Below, piece by piece: positions 26,257-37,617 of a DNA stretch of 64,000 nucleotides; position 1 is the stretch's first letter, and each line of letters starts with the position of its first letter. The translations under genes were made by a program, and so were the position numbers. Under the pieces are notes generated by a model. That model did not search any database, was not told where the DNA came from, and saw only the letters and a program-made list of their open reading frames with translations. This stretch comes from an uncultured Prevotellaceae bacterium (GTDB lineage Bacteria; Bacteroidota; Bacteroidia; Bacteroidales; Bacteroidaceae): assembly GCA_937877625.1 (NCBI GenBank), contig CALFJG010000047.1, positions 1 through 64,000 of the forward strand. Reading direction: 5' to 3'.

Positions 26257-26544
26257 AGGAGGGCAAAAGCGGGAAAGAAAGGAAAATATGTCGGACTAAT
26301 TTTTAACATAGTAGGACGGAGTTTAAACGTAGTCCGATTGATTTTAAACTCGAGTGCTTTGATTTTAAAATCAACGCCTTTGATTTTAAAATCAATCGGA
26401 TTGATTTTAAAATCAAAGCACTCGAGTTTTTTCGCGGTCGGACTACGTTTAAACACGGACGCACTACGTTTAAACACGGACGCAGTACGTTTAAACACGG
26501 ACGCACTACGTTTAAACACGGTCGGACTACGTTTTTCGGTGTAA
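26257..26544 (+). repeat. 21-bp periodic array, 12 units, with conserved leader
   Basis: A 22-bp leader (26257-26278) identical to one at 11828-11849 is followed at 26293 by twelve consecutive units of exactly 21 bp (26293-26544). Nine units carry TTTAAA at positions 9-14 (units 2-6 and 8-11). Flanks change gradually: GGACTACG and CACGGAC around units 8-11, TTGAT and ATCAA around units 4-6, where TTGATTTTAAAATCAA is a perfect palindrome three times. It fills the space between the convergent TetR and S9 peptidase genes. Long frames on both strands arise because 21 is a multiple of 3. It is not a CRISPR, as there are no spacers. Confidence 0.85.
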
Positions 26545-26574
26545 TGACCTATTGGTGATTAAGGGCGTGAAGCG

Positions 26575-28767
26575 TTATTTGAGGTGCTTATCCAAGAATC
26601 GGAAGAATGTGCGTTGCCAAAGGATGCCGTTTTGTGGTTTTAGCACCCAGTGGTTCTCATCGGGGAAGAGCAACATCTGTGCATCGATTCCTAGCATCCG
26701 GGCTGCGTTGAAAGCACTTTCTGCTTGGGTGTATTCTATCCGGAAATCGCGTTGTCCGTGTATGCAAAGGATGGGTGTGTCCCATTTATCTACATAGAGG
26801 TGCGGGCTCTGTGCATAGGCTTTCTGCATTTCGCCCTGTGCCAGTTTGAGCCAAGGTGCGCCGCCGAGGTCCCAGTTGGGAAACCACATTTCCTCGGTTT
26901 CTACGTATTGTTGCTGCGTGTTGTAGATGCCGTCGTGGGCGATAAAGGCTTTGAACCGTCCTTGGTGGTTGCCTGCAAGCCAATAGACGCTGAATCCTCC
27001 GAAGCTGGCACCTACTGCGCCGAGGCGGTTGGCATCAACATAGTCTTCGGTGGCTAAATCGTCAATAGCACTCAGATAGTCTTGCATACATTGTCCTGTA
27101 TAATCGCCGCTGATTTGTTCTAACCATTCCATACCAAATCCGGGTAGTCCGCGGCGGTTCGGTGCTATGACGATGTAGCCATTGGCGGCCATTATCTGGA
27201 AGTTCCAGCGATAACTCCAGAACTGCGACACGGGGCTTTGCGGGCCGCCCTCGCAGAAGAGTAGGGCGGGATACTTCTTCGTGGCATCGAAGTGGGGCGG
27301 ATAAACCACCCAACAGAGCATCTGCTTGCCGTCGGTGGTCTTTACCCACCGTGCTTTCACGTCGCCTACGGCGAGGTCGTTGTATATGTCGGCATTGACG
27401 TTTGTAATGCGTCTCGGTTTAGCTCCTGTTTGGCGTATGGTAACTCCTGAGTTTTCAAGTGAGCTTCCATTTCTATGAAACATTTCCCCGCGTATGTTTA
27501 ATTTGAAGATGTCATCAGGATATTGCATACTGTGGCGTTTCACGATGATATCTTTACCATCGGGTGTTATGCCACAGAGTACATAGTCGGCGGTGTCTTT
27601 GGGGGTGTTGGCTTGCTCTACTTTGCCTTCTAAATTGGTATAATAAACATTTGTACAGCCATGCCACACGCCTGTAAAGTAGAGCTCGTCGTACTTAGGA
27701 GACCATACAAATTCGTTGACGTTGCTCTCAAACGTCTCGGTGATATAACGCTTCTCGCCTGTCAAGAAGTCGTAAACGCAAAGTCGTTGACGGTCGCTCT
27801 CGTAACCATCGCGCTCCATAGATATCCAAGCCACATAACGTCCGTCGGGCGAGAACTGCGGATTTTGGTCGTAGCCCATGTTGCAGTCGCCATAGTTTTG
27901 CGAATTGACAGCTTGGTGTTCCAGGCTCTGTGTGGCATCACGCGAGGGGTCAACATAGTCGGCGGGTTTGCAGAGGTTGTAAGTGGTTTTGTGCTGTGCA
28001 ACGTCGTAGAGGAATATGTCTGAATCGGTGCTGATGGCATAGTCGCGCCCGGTTTTTTTGCGACAGGTGTAGGCTATAAACTTACTATCGGGGCTCCAGG
28101 CCAATTGCTCCGCGCCTCCGAACGGCTCCATAGGACATTCGTAGGGTTCGCCTTGGAGTATATCTACAAGATTGCTGACGTGCCGTCCGTCAAAACTCCC
28201 TACAAAAGGATGAGGGACAGTCTTTACGTAGTGGTCCCAGTGTTTGTACATAAGGTCGTTAATGACCATTCCCGTGGAGAGCGGCAGGTCGGGCTCTGTG
28301 GCTTCAATGCTCGTTGTGGTGGGTACTTGTCGCACGAGGATAATCTTTGTGCCATCGGGCGAAAGGAGGTAGTCGTCTATGTCGTCTTCCACTTTTTGCT
28401 GCTCGCCGCCTGCGGCGGACACTACATAGAGGCTGCCACCGCGCAGAAAGAGTATGTGCTGTCCGTCGGGGGTGTAGGAGGCGTTGCTGCCGAGTGCCAG
28501 CTCGGTGTCGCTGTCTGCTGTGGTTCGTAGGCCTGTGGTGGTTTGATAGATACGGCTTGTGCCTTTGTTTTCCTCTTTGCTGTAATGCGTTACGCAGTAG
28601 AGTAGCCTGTTGCCGTCGGGTGAGATGTTTACGCTACCGATACGCCCCATTGCCCAAAGTGTTTCGGGTGTCATAAGGTTTGAGGCAACTTGTGCCGAGG
28701 CGGTGGCGGAGGAGAGCATTGCGGCAGCGGAAAGGAGTGTGGCGGAGAGTGTGGCTTTGATGTTCAT
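26575..28767 (-). CDS. S9 family peptidase, DPP5-like prolyl oligopeptidase
   Basis: The protein is 730 aa from the ATG at 28767, which gives a signal peptide (MNIKATLSATLLSAAAML...ASAQ). The frame is open 134 codons further upstream only because it runs through deoD. An N-terminal seven-bladed propeller has SPDG repeats. The alpha/beta hydrolase domain carries the nucleophile Ser588 in GASFGGF, Asp674 in HGQRDF and His706 in ENHW. The domain order and size fit dipeptidyl peptidases of the DPP5 kind that Bacteroidales use to digest peptides in the periplasm; the specificity is inferred. It lies 32 bp after deoD, the last gene of the ligA operon. Confidence 0.9.
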   Translation of the reverse strand: MNIKATLSATLLSAAAMLSSATASAQVASNLMTPETLWAMGRIGSVNISPDGNRLLYCVTHYSKEENKGTSRIYQTTTGLRTTADSDTELALGSNASYTPDGQHILFLRGGSLYVVSAAGGEQQKVEDDIDDYLLSPDGTKIILVRQVPTTTSIEATEPDLPLSTGMVINDLMYKHWDHYVKTVPHPFVGSFDGRHVSNLVDILQGEPYECPMEPFGGAEQLAWSPDSKFIAYTCRKKTGRDYAISTDSDIFLYDVAQHKTTYNLCKPADYVDPSRDATQSLEHQAVNSQNYGDCNMGYDQNPQFSPDGRYVAWISMERDGYESDRQRLCVYDFLTGEKRYITETFESNVNEFVWSPKYDELYFTGVWHGCTNVYYTNLEGKVEQANTPKDTADYVLCGITPDGKDIIVKRHSMQYPDDIFKLNIRGEMFHRNGSSLENSGVTIRQTGAKPRRITNVNADIYNDLAVGDVKARWVKTTDGKQMLCWVVYPPHFDATKKYPALLFCEGGPQSPVSQFWSYRWNFQIMAANGYIVIAPNRRGLPGFGMEWLEQISGDYTGQCMQDYLSAIDDLATEDYVDANRLGAVGASFGGFSVYWLAGNHQGRFKAFIAHDGIYNTQQQYVETEEMWFPNWDLGGAPWLKLAQGEMQKAYAQSPHLYVDKWDTPILCIHGQRDFRIEYTQAESAFNAARMLGIDAQMLLFPDENHWVLKPQNGILWQRTFFRFLDKHLK

Positions 28768-28799
28768 AATGAAATGCTTAAGGGGAGGGGGGAGATGCG

Positions 28800-29507
28800 T
28801 TATACCAGCGCGAAAGCCACGTCCATCATTTGTGTAAAGGTCGTCTGCCTTTGTTCGGGTGTGGTAACTTTCCCCGTGAGTATCTCGTCGGAGATGGTGC
28901 AGATGGTCAGTGCGCGCTTGCCCGCCCGTGCAGCATTCATATATAGTGCGGCGGCTTCCATCTCTACGGCCATTACGCCCATATTTATCCACTTGTCGAT
29001 ATGGCCTTCTTCGCAGTAGAAATAGTCGGACGAGAGGATATTGCCCACTTTGTAGCGATAGCCAAAACGCTCGGCGGCTTCCACGGCAGCGCGCAAGAGG
29101 CTGAAGTCTGCTATCGGGGCATAGGTGCCGGGCATTTCGTATTGTGCGGCGTAGTTGGAGTCGGTGCAAGCACCTTGTGCTATTGCCAGGTCGCCGATGT
29201 GGAGGTCTTCGCTGTAGGAACCTGCCGAACCGACACGGATTATGGTGTCGACCTCAAAGAAGTGGAAGAGTTCGTAACTATAAATAGCGATGGAAGGAAC
29301 GCCCATGCCGTGTCCCATCACGCTGACGCGTTTGCCGTTGTAGGTGCCTGTGAAACCGAGCATGCCGCGTACGTTGTTGAATTGTACGGCATCGGTGAGG
29401 AATTTTTCTGCCATAAACTTAGCGCGCAGCGGGTCGCCCGCCATAATGACAGTCTTTGCGATGTCGCCGAGTTGTGCCCCGATGTGGGGAGTAGGAGTCT
29501 GTGCCAT
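28800..29507 (-). CDS. deoD: Purine nucleoside phosphorylase, DeoD type
   Basis: This 235-aa hexameric-type enzyme splits purine (deoxy)ribonucleosides with phosphate. Visible family segments are [35 protein letters not shown] (phosphate/ribose site), [21 protein letters not shown] (ribose binding) and ICTISDEI with the base-contacting Asp. Length matches the family. It would work with the nucleoside permease at 45572 in salvage. Confidence 0.94.
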   Translation of the reverse strand: MAQTPTPHIGAQLGDIAKTVIMAGDPLRAKFMAEKFLTDAVQFNNVRGMLGFTGTYNGKRVSVMGHGMGVPSIAIYSYELFHFFEVDTIIRVGSAGSYSEDLHIGDLAIAQGACTDSNYAAQYEMPGTYAPIADFSLLRAAVEAAERFGYRYKVGNILSSDYFYCEEGHIDKWINMGVMAVEMEAAALYMNAARAGKRALTICTISDEILTGKVTTPEQRQTTFTQMMDVAFALV

Positions 29508-29595
29508 AAGAGATTAAAGGTTGATTAGTTTTTTTAGTTGTCTGTTGGAATATATACGGGTAAAGGGAGTGCGCCGATTACCTTGAGCCTTGCTA

Positions 29596-30246
29596 TTAAA
29601 TATACAGCAAGAGTATGTCCCACACGGCAACGAGGTGGCAAATGCTACCGGCGAGGACAAAGAAGTGGAACACGCTGTGCATATAGGGGCGCTTGTTGAG
29701 GCTATAGAATAGTGCGCCGGTGAGGTAGCACACGCCCTCGGCCACTATCCAGGCTATTGCCGCTGTGCTCACGCTGTCGATTAACGGTTTGAAGCACACC
29801 AGTACACTTAGCCCCATACCGCAGTAGCAGAGCGTTTCGATGTGGCTGTGGTCGCGTAGTTTGATAAACGAGAGTGTGGTGCCCACCAATGCACAAAACC
29901 ATACGAAAGAGAACAAGCTCCATCCCCAATAGCCTTGTTCGCGCAACGCCACGAGGGTGACTGGTGAGTAGCTCCCCGCTATGTGCCAGTAGATGGCGGC
30001 GTGGTCGAACTTGCGCCACACGCGTCGGCTAGGCCACGTCTGTGGCAGGGCGTGATAAATGGTGGAGGCGGTGTAGGAGCCTAACATACCAAAGAGATAG
30101 AGTGCCACGCCGAGGCGCGTCCATCCGTCGCCCTCTTTGAAACTCCACCACAGCAACAACACCCCGCATACGAGGGCGAGCAATATGCCGCTGGCGTGCG
30201 ACCACGTGTTCCAGTGTTCTTCCTGACGTGTGTAGTGGATAGGCAT
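29596..30246 (-). CDS. Hemolysin III family (PAQR/YqfA) membrane protein
   Basis: This 216-aa protein has about seven transmembrane segments. The family signature includes HASGILLALVCG, STIYHALP, KFDHAAIYWHIAGSYSPVTL and the late histidines in MHSVFHFFVLAGSICHLVA, which form the proposed metal site of PAQR proteins. Despite the name, most members are not proven hemolysins. It is 2 bp from dapA, so co-transcribed and probably coupled. Confidence 0.9.
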   Translation of the reverse strand: MPIHYTRQEEHWNTWSHASGILLALVCGVLLLWWSFKEGDGWTRLGVALYLFGMLGSYTASTIYHALPQTWPSRRVWRKFDHAAIYWHIAGSYSPVTLVALREQGYWGWSLFSFVWFCALVGTTLSFIKLRDHSHIETLCYCGMGLSVLVCFKPLIDSVSTAAIAWIVAEGVCYLTGALFYSLNKRPYMHSVFHFFVLAGSICHLVAVWDILLLYI

Positions 30247-30248
30247 GG

Positions 30249-31136
30249 TTAGAGGGCGAAGTCGGTTGTCGTGTCGAACTCGTGCAACATATCGGTGGTT
30301 GAGGCGGTGGCGGGTACGAGTGGCAGACGCAGGCAGTTGGCTATCGTTCCGCGCGTGGCGAGCAGGGCTTTAATGCCTGCGGGGTTGCCGTCGGCAAAGA
30401 GTGGCTTGTAGATGTTCTGGAATATGTTGTCCAGACGTTGGGCTTCTGTTTCGTCGCCATTCATTGCAGCGTGTACCAAACTACCGAAGGCTCGCGGGTA
30501 GGCGTTGCCTACGACGCTAATTACTCCCACAGCACCGGAGAGGATGCTTTCCTTGGTCAGCCCGTCGTCGCCACAGAGCACACTGAACCCCTCGGGCGCA
30601 CCGTTAATAATTTCGCGTATCTGCGCCAAGTCGCCGCTGGCTTCTTTCACCGCTATGATGTTTGGGCAATCCTCGGCGAGGCGCAGACACGTCTCTGCTT
30701 TAAGGTTCACACCCGTCCGCCCCGGCACGTTGTAGAGTACAACGGGCAGCGGCGAGGCATCGGCTACGGCTTGGAAATGGGCATAAAGGCCGCGCTGTGT
30801 GGGCTTATTATAATATGGTGTGACGATGAGTACGCCATCAATGCCCGTGAGGTCGGCTTTTTTGAGGTAAGCACACACAGCGGCGGTGTTGTTACCTCCA
30901 GCACCGAGCAACAGTGGCAGGCGACCGCTGTTTACACGGCGCACGGTGGCAATAATGCGTTGTTTCTCGGCTTCGGTGAGGCACGGCGTTTCGGCTGTGG
31001 TGCCAAGCACGCAAAGAAAATCCGTGCCTTCGGCTATGTGCCAAGCCACCAGGTGTTCCAGTGCTGTGTAGTCTATACTGCCATCGGCCTGAAAAGGAGT
31101 TATTAGGGCTACGCCGAGACCTTGGAAAGGTTGCAT
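30249..31136 (-). CDS. dapA: 4-hydroxy-tetrahydrodipicolinate synthase
   Basis: This 295-aa enzyme condenses pyruvate with aspartate semialdehyde for lysine and diaminopimelate synthesis. Visible are LITPFQADGSID, LGTTAETPCL, the tyrosine in YNVPGRTG (Tyr135) and the Schiff-base Lys164 in AVKEASGDL. A C8 run (G8 on the plus strand, 31143-31150) ends 6 bases before the ATG and may affect ribosome binding. It follows ligA by 15 bp. Confidence 0.94.
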   Translation of the reverse strand: MQPFQGLGVALITPFQADGSIDYTALEHLVAWHIAEGTDFLCVLGTTAETPCLTEAEKQRIIATVRRVNSGRLPLLLGAGGNNTAAVCAYLKKADLTGIDGVLIVTPYYNKPTQRGLYAHFQAVADASPLPVVLYNVPGRTGVNLKAETCLRLAEDCPNIIAVKEASGDLAQIREIINGAPEGFSVLCGDDGLTKESILSGAVGVISVVGNAYPRAFGSLVHAAMNGDETEAQRLDNIFQNIYKPLFADGNPAGIKALLATRGTIANCLRLPLVPATASTTDMLHEFDTTTDFAL

Positions 31137-31142
31137 AATTTT

Positions 31143-31150
31143 GGGGGGGG
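31143..31150 (-). repeat. C8 homopolymer in the dapA ribosome-binding region
   Basis: Eight C (minus strand) occupy the 15-bp gap between the ligA stop and the dapA start. No purine-rich ribosome site is visible there. Confidence 0.5.
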
Positions 31151-31151
31151 C

Positions 31152-33260
<2,109 letters not shown>

Positions 33261-33268
33261 TTATGGCG

Positions 33269-33276
33269 CAAAAATA
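33269..33276 (-). promoter_or_regulatory. -7 box for the ligA operon
   Basis: The minus strand reads TATTTTTG, 45 bp before the ligA start. It sits 2 bp from the oppositely directed trmD box. Confidence 0.5.
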
Positions 33277-33277
33277 A

Positions 33278-33285
33278 TAATTTTG
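33278..33285 (+). promoter_or_regulatory. -7 box for trmD
   Basis: TAATTTTG lies about 90 bp before the trmD ATG. The two divergent boxes are back to back, so polymerases would compete for the site. Confidence 0.45.
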
Positions 33286-33376
33286 CACTGAAAAATAAAG
33301 AACTCAGGCTTTGAACGTTTAACAAAGGGGCTATGCCTTATTCTCTTAGCCTGTTTTCAACCCAACAAGGAGTACT

Positions 33377-34054
33377 ATGCGTATAGATATTATTACTGTG
33401 TTACCAGAAATGCTGGAGGGTTTTTTGAACACCTCTATCCTCGGTCGTGCTCAGCGTAAGGGACTTGTGGAGATCCACCTCCACAACCTGCGCGACTACA
33501 CCACCGACAAGCACCGCCGCGTGGACGATTATCCCTTTGGCGGTTTTGCTGGAATGGTGATGCAGTGTCAGCCGATAGATGCCTGTATTTCTGCACTGAA
33601 GGCACAACGCACCTATGACGAAGTGATTTTCACCACCCCTGATGGTGAGCAGTTTACCCAGGTTACGGCCAACGAACTTTCACTGCAAAACAACTTAATA
33701 ATCCTTTGTGGACACTACAAAGGTATTGACTATCGTATTCGTGAGCATCTTATTACGCGTGAGATAAGCCTCGGCGATTTTGTGCTTACGGGCGGCGAAC
33801 TGGCGGCTGCGGCTTTTGCCGATGCTATTGTACGCGTGATACCTGGTGTTATAGGCGATGAGCAAAGTGCGCTGTCGGATAGTTTCCAGGACCACCTCTT
33901 GGCAGCCCCCGTCTATACGCGTCCGGCGGAATACAAAGGTTGGCGTGTGCCCGAGGTGTTACTCTCTGGCCACGAGGCGAATATCAAGGAGTGGGAACTC
34001 GCACAATCTATAGAACGCACCCGCCGTCTGCGCCCGGATTTACTCCGTGGATAA
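33377..34054 (+). CDS. trmD: tRNA (guanine37-N1)-methyltransferase
   Basis: This 225-aa knotted methyltransferase adds the m1G37 that prevents frameshifting. Visible are [16 protein letters not shown] at the start, the [18 protein letters not shown] loop, [12 protein letters not shown] and [12 protein letters not shown] of the trefoil-knot S-adenosylmethionine site, and the tail [13 protein letters not shown]. Length is normal. It is a single-gene unit ending at a strong terminator. Confidence 0.95.
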   Translation: MRIDIITVLPEMLEGFLNTSILGRAQRKGLVEIHLHNLRDYTTDKHRRVDDYPFGGFAGMVMQCQPIDACISALKAQRTYDEVIFTTPDGEQFTQVTANELSLQNNLIILCGHYKGIDYRIREHLITREISLGDFVLTGGELAAAAFADAIVRVIPGVIGDEQSALSDSFQDHLLAAPVYTRPAEYKGWRVPEVLLSGHEANIKEWELAQSIERTRRLRPDLLRG

Positions 34055-34063
34055 TGCCACAAC

Positions 34064-34105
34064 AAAAGCCCCGAAAATCGCTACCATACGATTTCGGGGC
34101 TTTTT
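34064..34105 (+). terminator. Rho-independent terminator between trmD and secA
   Basis: AAAAGCCCCGAAAATCG (34064-34080) pairs with CGATTTCGGGGCTTTTT (34089-34105) with one bulged A. Runs of A and T flank both sides, so it can serve trmD and, reversed, secA. Confidence 0.85.
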
Positions 34106-34173
34106 CGGTTGCAAAAGATTTTGGCTCGTAGGTCTTATTTTGCAGCATGCATAATGACCGATACGCCACACTC

Positions 34174-37100
34174 TTACACTATTCCCTTGCCATGGCAATG
34201 CTTAAATTTCTTGCCACTACCGCAGGGACACGGGTCGTTGCGACCGGGGAGTTTCTCTTTTACAATAGGTTGCTGCGGGCCACGCGACCGTGTGTCGGAG
34301 GCCGCGGCGGCGCGTTGTGCCTCGTTTTGGCTGCTTGTCTCAGAGCCTTGTTTTGTCTCGGTGTAGCGGCGGTTAGCGCGTTGTTCCTCGCCCGCTTCCT
34401 TGAGGCGTTGCTCCTCGCCAGGCTGTTGTGGTATTTGTCCACGCATCAAACTGGAGATGCTCTGTGTGTTACATTCCTCTACCATCGCATCAAAGTATTT
34501 AACGCTTTCCAGTTTGAAGATAAGCAAAGGATCTTTTTGTTCGTAGGAGGCATTTTGTACGCTGTGGCGCAGTTCGTCAAGATTGCGTAGGTTTTCTTGC
34601 CACGTAGTGTCAATGTTGCGAAGAAGAATAGTCTTCTCATAGTCGCGAATGACAGAGCGGCAATTGGTCTCGTAGGCTTCGCGGAAGTTTGTGCGAATGT
34701 TATATACCGTCTTACCGTCGGTGACGGGAATAATGATATATTCAAAGCGTTGTCCCTCGGTTTCATAGTAGGGATGTACGACGCGGTCGGCTGTCTCTGC
34801 CAGGGTGTCTGTTCGGCGGTGTAGGTTTTCCATTGCGGCTTGGAAACTGCGCTCGTAGAGTTCATCGCGGTTTTTCTCTTCAAACTCTGCCTGTGTGTAG
34901 GGTATCTCAATAGCAAAGGTGGAGAGGAACGATTGTCGCTGTGTCTCCCAGCCGCCAGTCTCAATGACGGAGACCACTTGTTCCCAAATCATATTAGCGA
35001 TGTCCATACCGATGCGCTCGCCCATTAAGGCGTGGCGGCGACGCTGGTAAACTACGGTTCGCTGTTTGTTCATCACATCGTCGTATTCCAACAGGCGTTT
35101 ACGCACGCCGAAGTGGTTTTCCTCCACTTTTTTCTGTGCGCGTTCTATGCTGTTGTTAATCATCTTGTGTTCTATGACATCGCCCTCTTTGAACCCGAGG
35201 CGGTCCATTATCTTTGCGATACGCTCGCTGGCGAAGAGACGCATCAAGTTGTCTTCAAGGCTCACGAAGAAGACGCTGCTGCCGGGGTCGCCCTGTCGTC
35301 CGGCACGTCCGCGCAACTGTCGGTCTACGCGGCGGCTCTCGTGGCGCTCGGTGCCGATGATGGCCAAACCGCCTGCCTCGCGCACCTCCTCGGAGAGTTT
35401 GATGTCGGTGCCACGACCTGCCATATTGGTGGCGATGGTGACCATACCACGCTGTCCTGCCTGAGCCACAACGCCGGCTTCTTGCTGATGGAGCTTGGCA
35501 TTGAGTACATTGTGAGGAATCTTGCGCAGAGAAAGCATCTTGCTTAAGAGCTCGCTCACCTCCACACTCGTGGTGCCTACGAGTACGGGGCGGCCTTGGG
35601 CTACCATTTCTTCTATCTCGGCAATTACGGCGTTATACTTCTCGCGCTTGGTGCGATAGACGCGGTCGTTCATATCGTTGCGCACCACGGGTTTATTGGT
35701 GGGAATCTCCACAACGTCGAGCTTGTATATGTTCCAAAACTCACCGGCCTCGGTGCTGGCAGTACCTGTCATACCTGCGAGTTTGTGGTACATTCGGAAA
35801 TAGTTCTGCAAGGTGATTGTGGCGAAAGTTTGTGTGGCGGCCTCTATTTTTACGTGTTCTTTGGCTTCCACCGCTTGGTGCAGTCCGTCGCTCCAGCGGC
35901 GCCCTTCCATAATACGCCCCGTCTGTTCATCTACTATCTTCACAGCCCCGTCCATCACCACGTAGTCTTCGTCTTTATTAAACATGGTGTATGCCTTGAG
36001 CAGTTGCAGAATGGTATGTACACGCTCGCTCTTGACGGCATAGTCGCTAAGCATTTCATCCTTGCGGCGTAGTCGTTCCTCTTCACTCAGTGAGGTGTTG
36101 GCTTCGAGTTGCGACATAGCCCCCGTGATGTCGGGCAAGACAAACAGTTGTTCGTCTTTCACTTGGGCGGCCAGCCAAGCGTTGCCCTTATCGGTGAGAT
36201 CTACGCTACGTTGCTTTTCGTCAACTACGAAGTAGAGCGGATCGGTGGCCTCAGGCATACGACGGTTGTTGTTCTCCATATAGATCTCCTCCGTCTTGAG
36301 CATACCGCTCTTGATGCCTTGTTCGGACAGGAATTTAATAAGTGGGCGGTTCTTAGGCAATGCTTTGTGGCTTCGGAAGAGTTGGAGGAAACCTTTCTCG
36401 CGCTCTTCTTTGTCTCCGCTTTGTATGAGTTTTTTTGCCTCTGCCAGATAGTTTGTGGCGAGTTGACGTTGTGTGGCTACCAGGCGTTCTACTAATCCTT
36501 GGTATTCCTCAAAAAGTTGGTCATCGCCTTTGGGTACGGGGCCACTAATTATAAGTGGTGTACGTGCGTCATCAATGAGTACGGAGTCCACCTCGTCCAC
36601 GATGGCATAGTTGTGTTTTCGCTGCACGAGGTCTTTGGGCGAGAGTGCCATATTGTCGCGCAGGTAGTCAAAGCCAAATTCGTTGTTTGTGCCGAAGGTG
36701 ATATCTGCGTTGTAGGCTTGGCGGCGCGCGTCGGAGTTGGGCTGGTGTTTGTCAATGCAGTCCACGCTAAGGCCGTGGAACATATAAAGCGGTCCCATCC
36801 ACTCGCTGTCGCGCTTTGCCAGATAGTCGTTCACGGTAACGACGTGTACACCATTGCCAGTGAGTGCGTTGAGGAATACGGGCAGCGTGGCAACGAGTGT
36901 CTTACCTTCACCCGTGGCCATCTCGGCGATTTTTCCTTGGTGGAGTACTACACCGCCGAAGAGTTGCACATCGTAGTGTATCATATCCCACGTCACCTCG
37001 TTGCCACCAGCCATCCAGTGGTTTTGGTATATGGCTTTGTCGCCTTCTATGCGCACAAAGTCGTGAGTGGCGGCGAGGTCGCGGTCGAAGTCGGAGGCGT

Positions 37101-37488
37101 TGACGATGATTTCTTCGTTCTCGGCAAAGCGGCGTGCTGTTTCTTTAACGATAGAAAACACCTCGGGCAGGGCTTCTTCCAGTTTCTCCTCAAAGAGATC
37201 AAGAATTTCCTGCTCAATCTTGTCTATGCGCGTGAAGAGCGGCTCGCGATCTTCTATCGGTGTTTCTTCTATCTGCTTACGTATCTCAGCAATTTTTTCT
37301 CGTTGTTCTTTTGCGCTGTCTTGAATGTTGGCGCGTATGTCGGCAGTGCGTGCACGCAAAGCATCGTTGTCAAGTGCTTCTATGGCGGGTGCGGCGGCTT
37401 TTATCTTTTCCACCCAGGGTTGGATGGCTTTCATATCGCGTGTGGACTTGTTGCCGAAGAGTTTGCTTAGAAAATTGTTGATATTCAT
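34174..37488 (-). CDS. secA: Preprotein translocase ATPase
   Basis: This 1104-aa motor drives protein export through SecYEG. The nucleotide sites are clear: Walker A in [14 protein letters not shown], the DEAD-like [31 protein letters not shown] and [11 protein letters not shown]. The C-terminus has the zinc-binding SEC-C motif [12 protein letters not shown], used to contact SecB or ribosomes. It is about 200 residues longer than the E. coli enzyme, as is usual in Bacteroidota, with an insertion in the first third. It may be alone in its transcript; the gene upstream ends 129 bp away. Confidence 0.96.
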   Translation of the reverse strand: MNINNFLSKLFGNKSTRDMKAIQPWVEKIKAAAPAIEALDNDALRARTADIRANIQDSAKEQREKIAEIRKQIEETPIEDREPLFTRIDKIEQEILDLFEEKLEEALPEVFSIVKETARRFAENEEIIVNASDFDRDLAATHDFVRIEGDKAIYQNHWMAGGNEVTWDMIHYDVQLFGGVVLHQGKIAEMATGEGKTLVATLPVFLNALTGNGVHVVTVNDYLAKRDSEWMGPLYMFHGLSVDCIDKHQPNSDARRQAYNADITFGTNNEFGFDYLRDNMALSPKDLVQRKHNYAIVDEVDSVLIDDARTPLIISGPVPKGDDQLFEEYQGLVERLVATQRQLATNYLAEAKKLIQSGDKEEREKGFLQLFRSHKALPKNRPLIKFLSEQGIKSGMLKTEEIYMENNNRRMPEATDPLYFVVDEKQRSVDLTDKGNAWLAAQVKDEQLFVLPDITGAMSQLEANTSLSEEERLRRKDEMLSDYAVKSERVHTILQLLKAYTMFNKDEDYVVMDGAVKIVDEQTGRIMEGRRWSDGLHQAVEAKEHVKIEAATQTFATITLQNYFRMYHKLAGMTGTASTEAGEFWNIYKLDVVEIPTNKPVVRNDMNDRVYRTKREKYNAVIAEIEEMVAQGRPVLVGTTSVEVSELLSKMLSLRKIPHNVLNAKLHQQEAGVVAQAGQRGMVTIATNMAGRGTDIKLSEEVREAGGLAIIGTERHESRRVDRQLRGRAGRQGDPGSSVFFVSLEDNLMRLFASERIAKIMDRLGFKEGDVIEHKMINNSIERAQKKVEENHFGVRKRLLEYDDVMNKQRTVVYQRRRHALMGERIGMDIANMIWEQVVSVIETGGWETQRQSFLSTFAIEIPYTQAEFEEKNRDELYERSFQAAMENLHRRTDTLAETADRVVHPYYETEGQRFEYIIIPVTDGKTVYNIRTNFREAYETNCRSVIRDYEKTILLRNIDTTWQENLRNLDELRHSVQNASYEQKDPLLIFKLESVKYFDAMVEECNTQSISSLMRGQIPQQPGEEQRLKEAGEEQRANRRYTETKQGSETSSQNEAQRAAAASDTRSRGPQQPIVKEKLPGRNDPCPCGSGKKFKHCHGKGIV

Positions 37489-37617
37489 TTTTTAAGGATT
37501 TTATTGGTTGAAAGAGGTATAAAAGGTATAAGGTTTTGCATAAGTGAGAGGGGCGTTCTCTGGGATGTTGCTGCTTACAGGCTGTATTGACCTCAGAAGA
37601 CGTTAAATATCTTACAC

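Noticed and set aside
26220..26544. Open frames on both strands through the 21-bp array, with 7-residue repeats
   Set aside because: 21 bp is a multiple of three and the units lack stops in these frames, so openness is automatic. The plus frame starts at TTG in the leader.
26293..26544. CRISPR array
   Set aside because: Units are contiguous with no spacers, and there are no cas genes.
34174..37488. Long plus-strand frames inside secA, up to 323 aa
   Set aside because: They mirror the third codon positions of secA and show no domain features.
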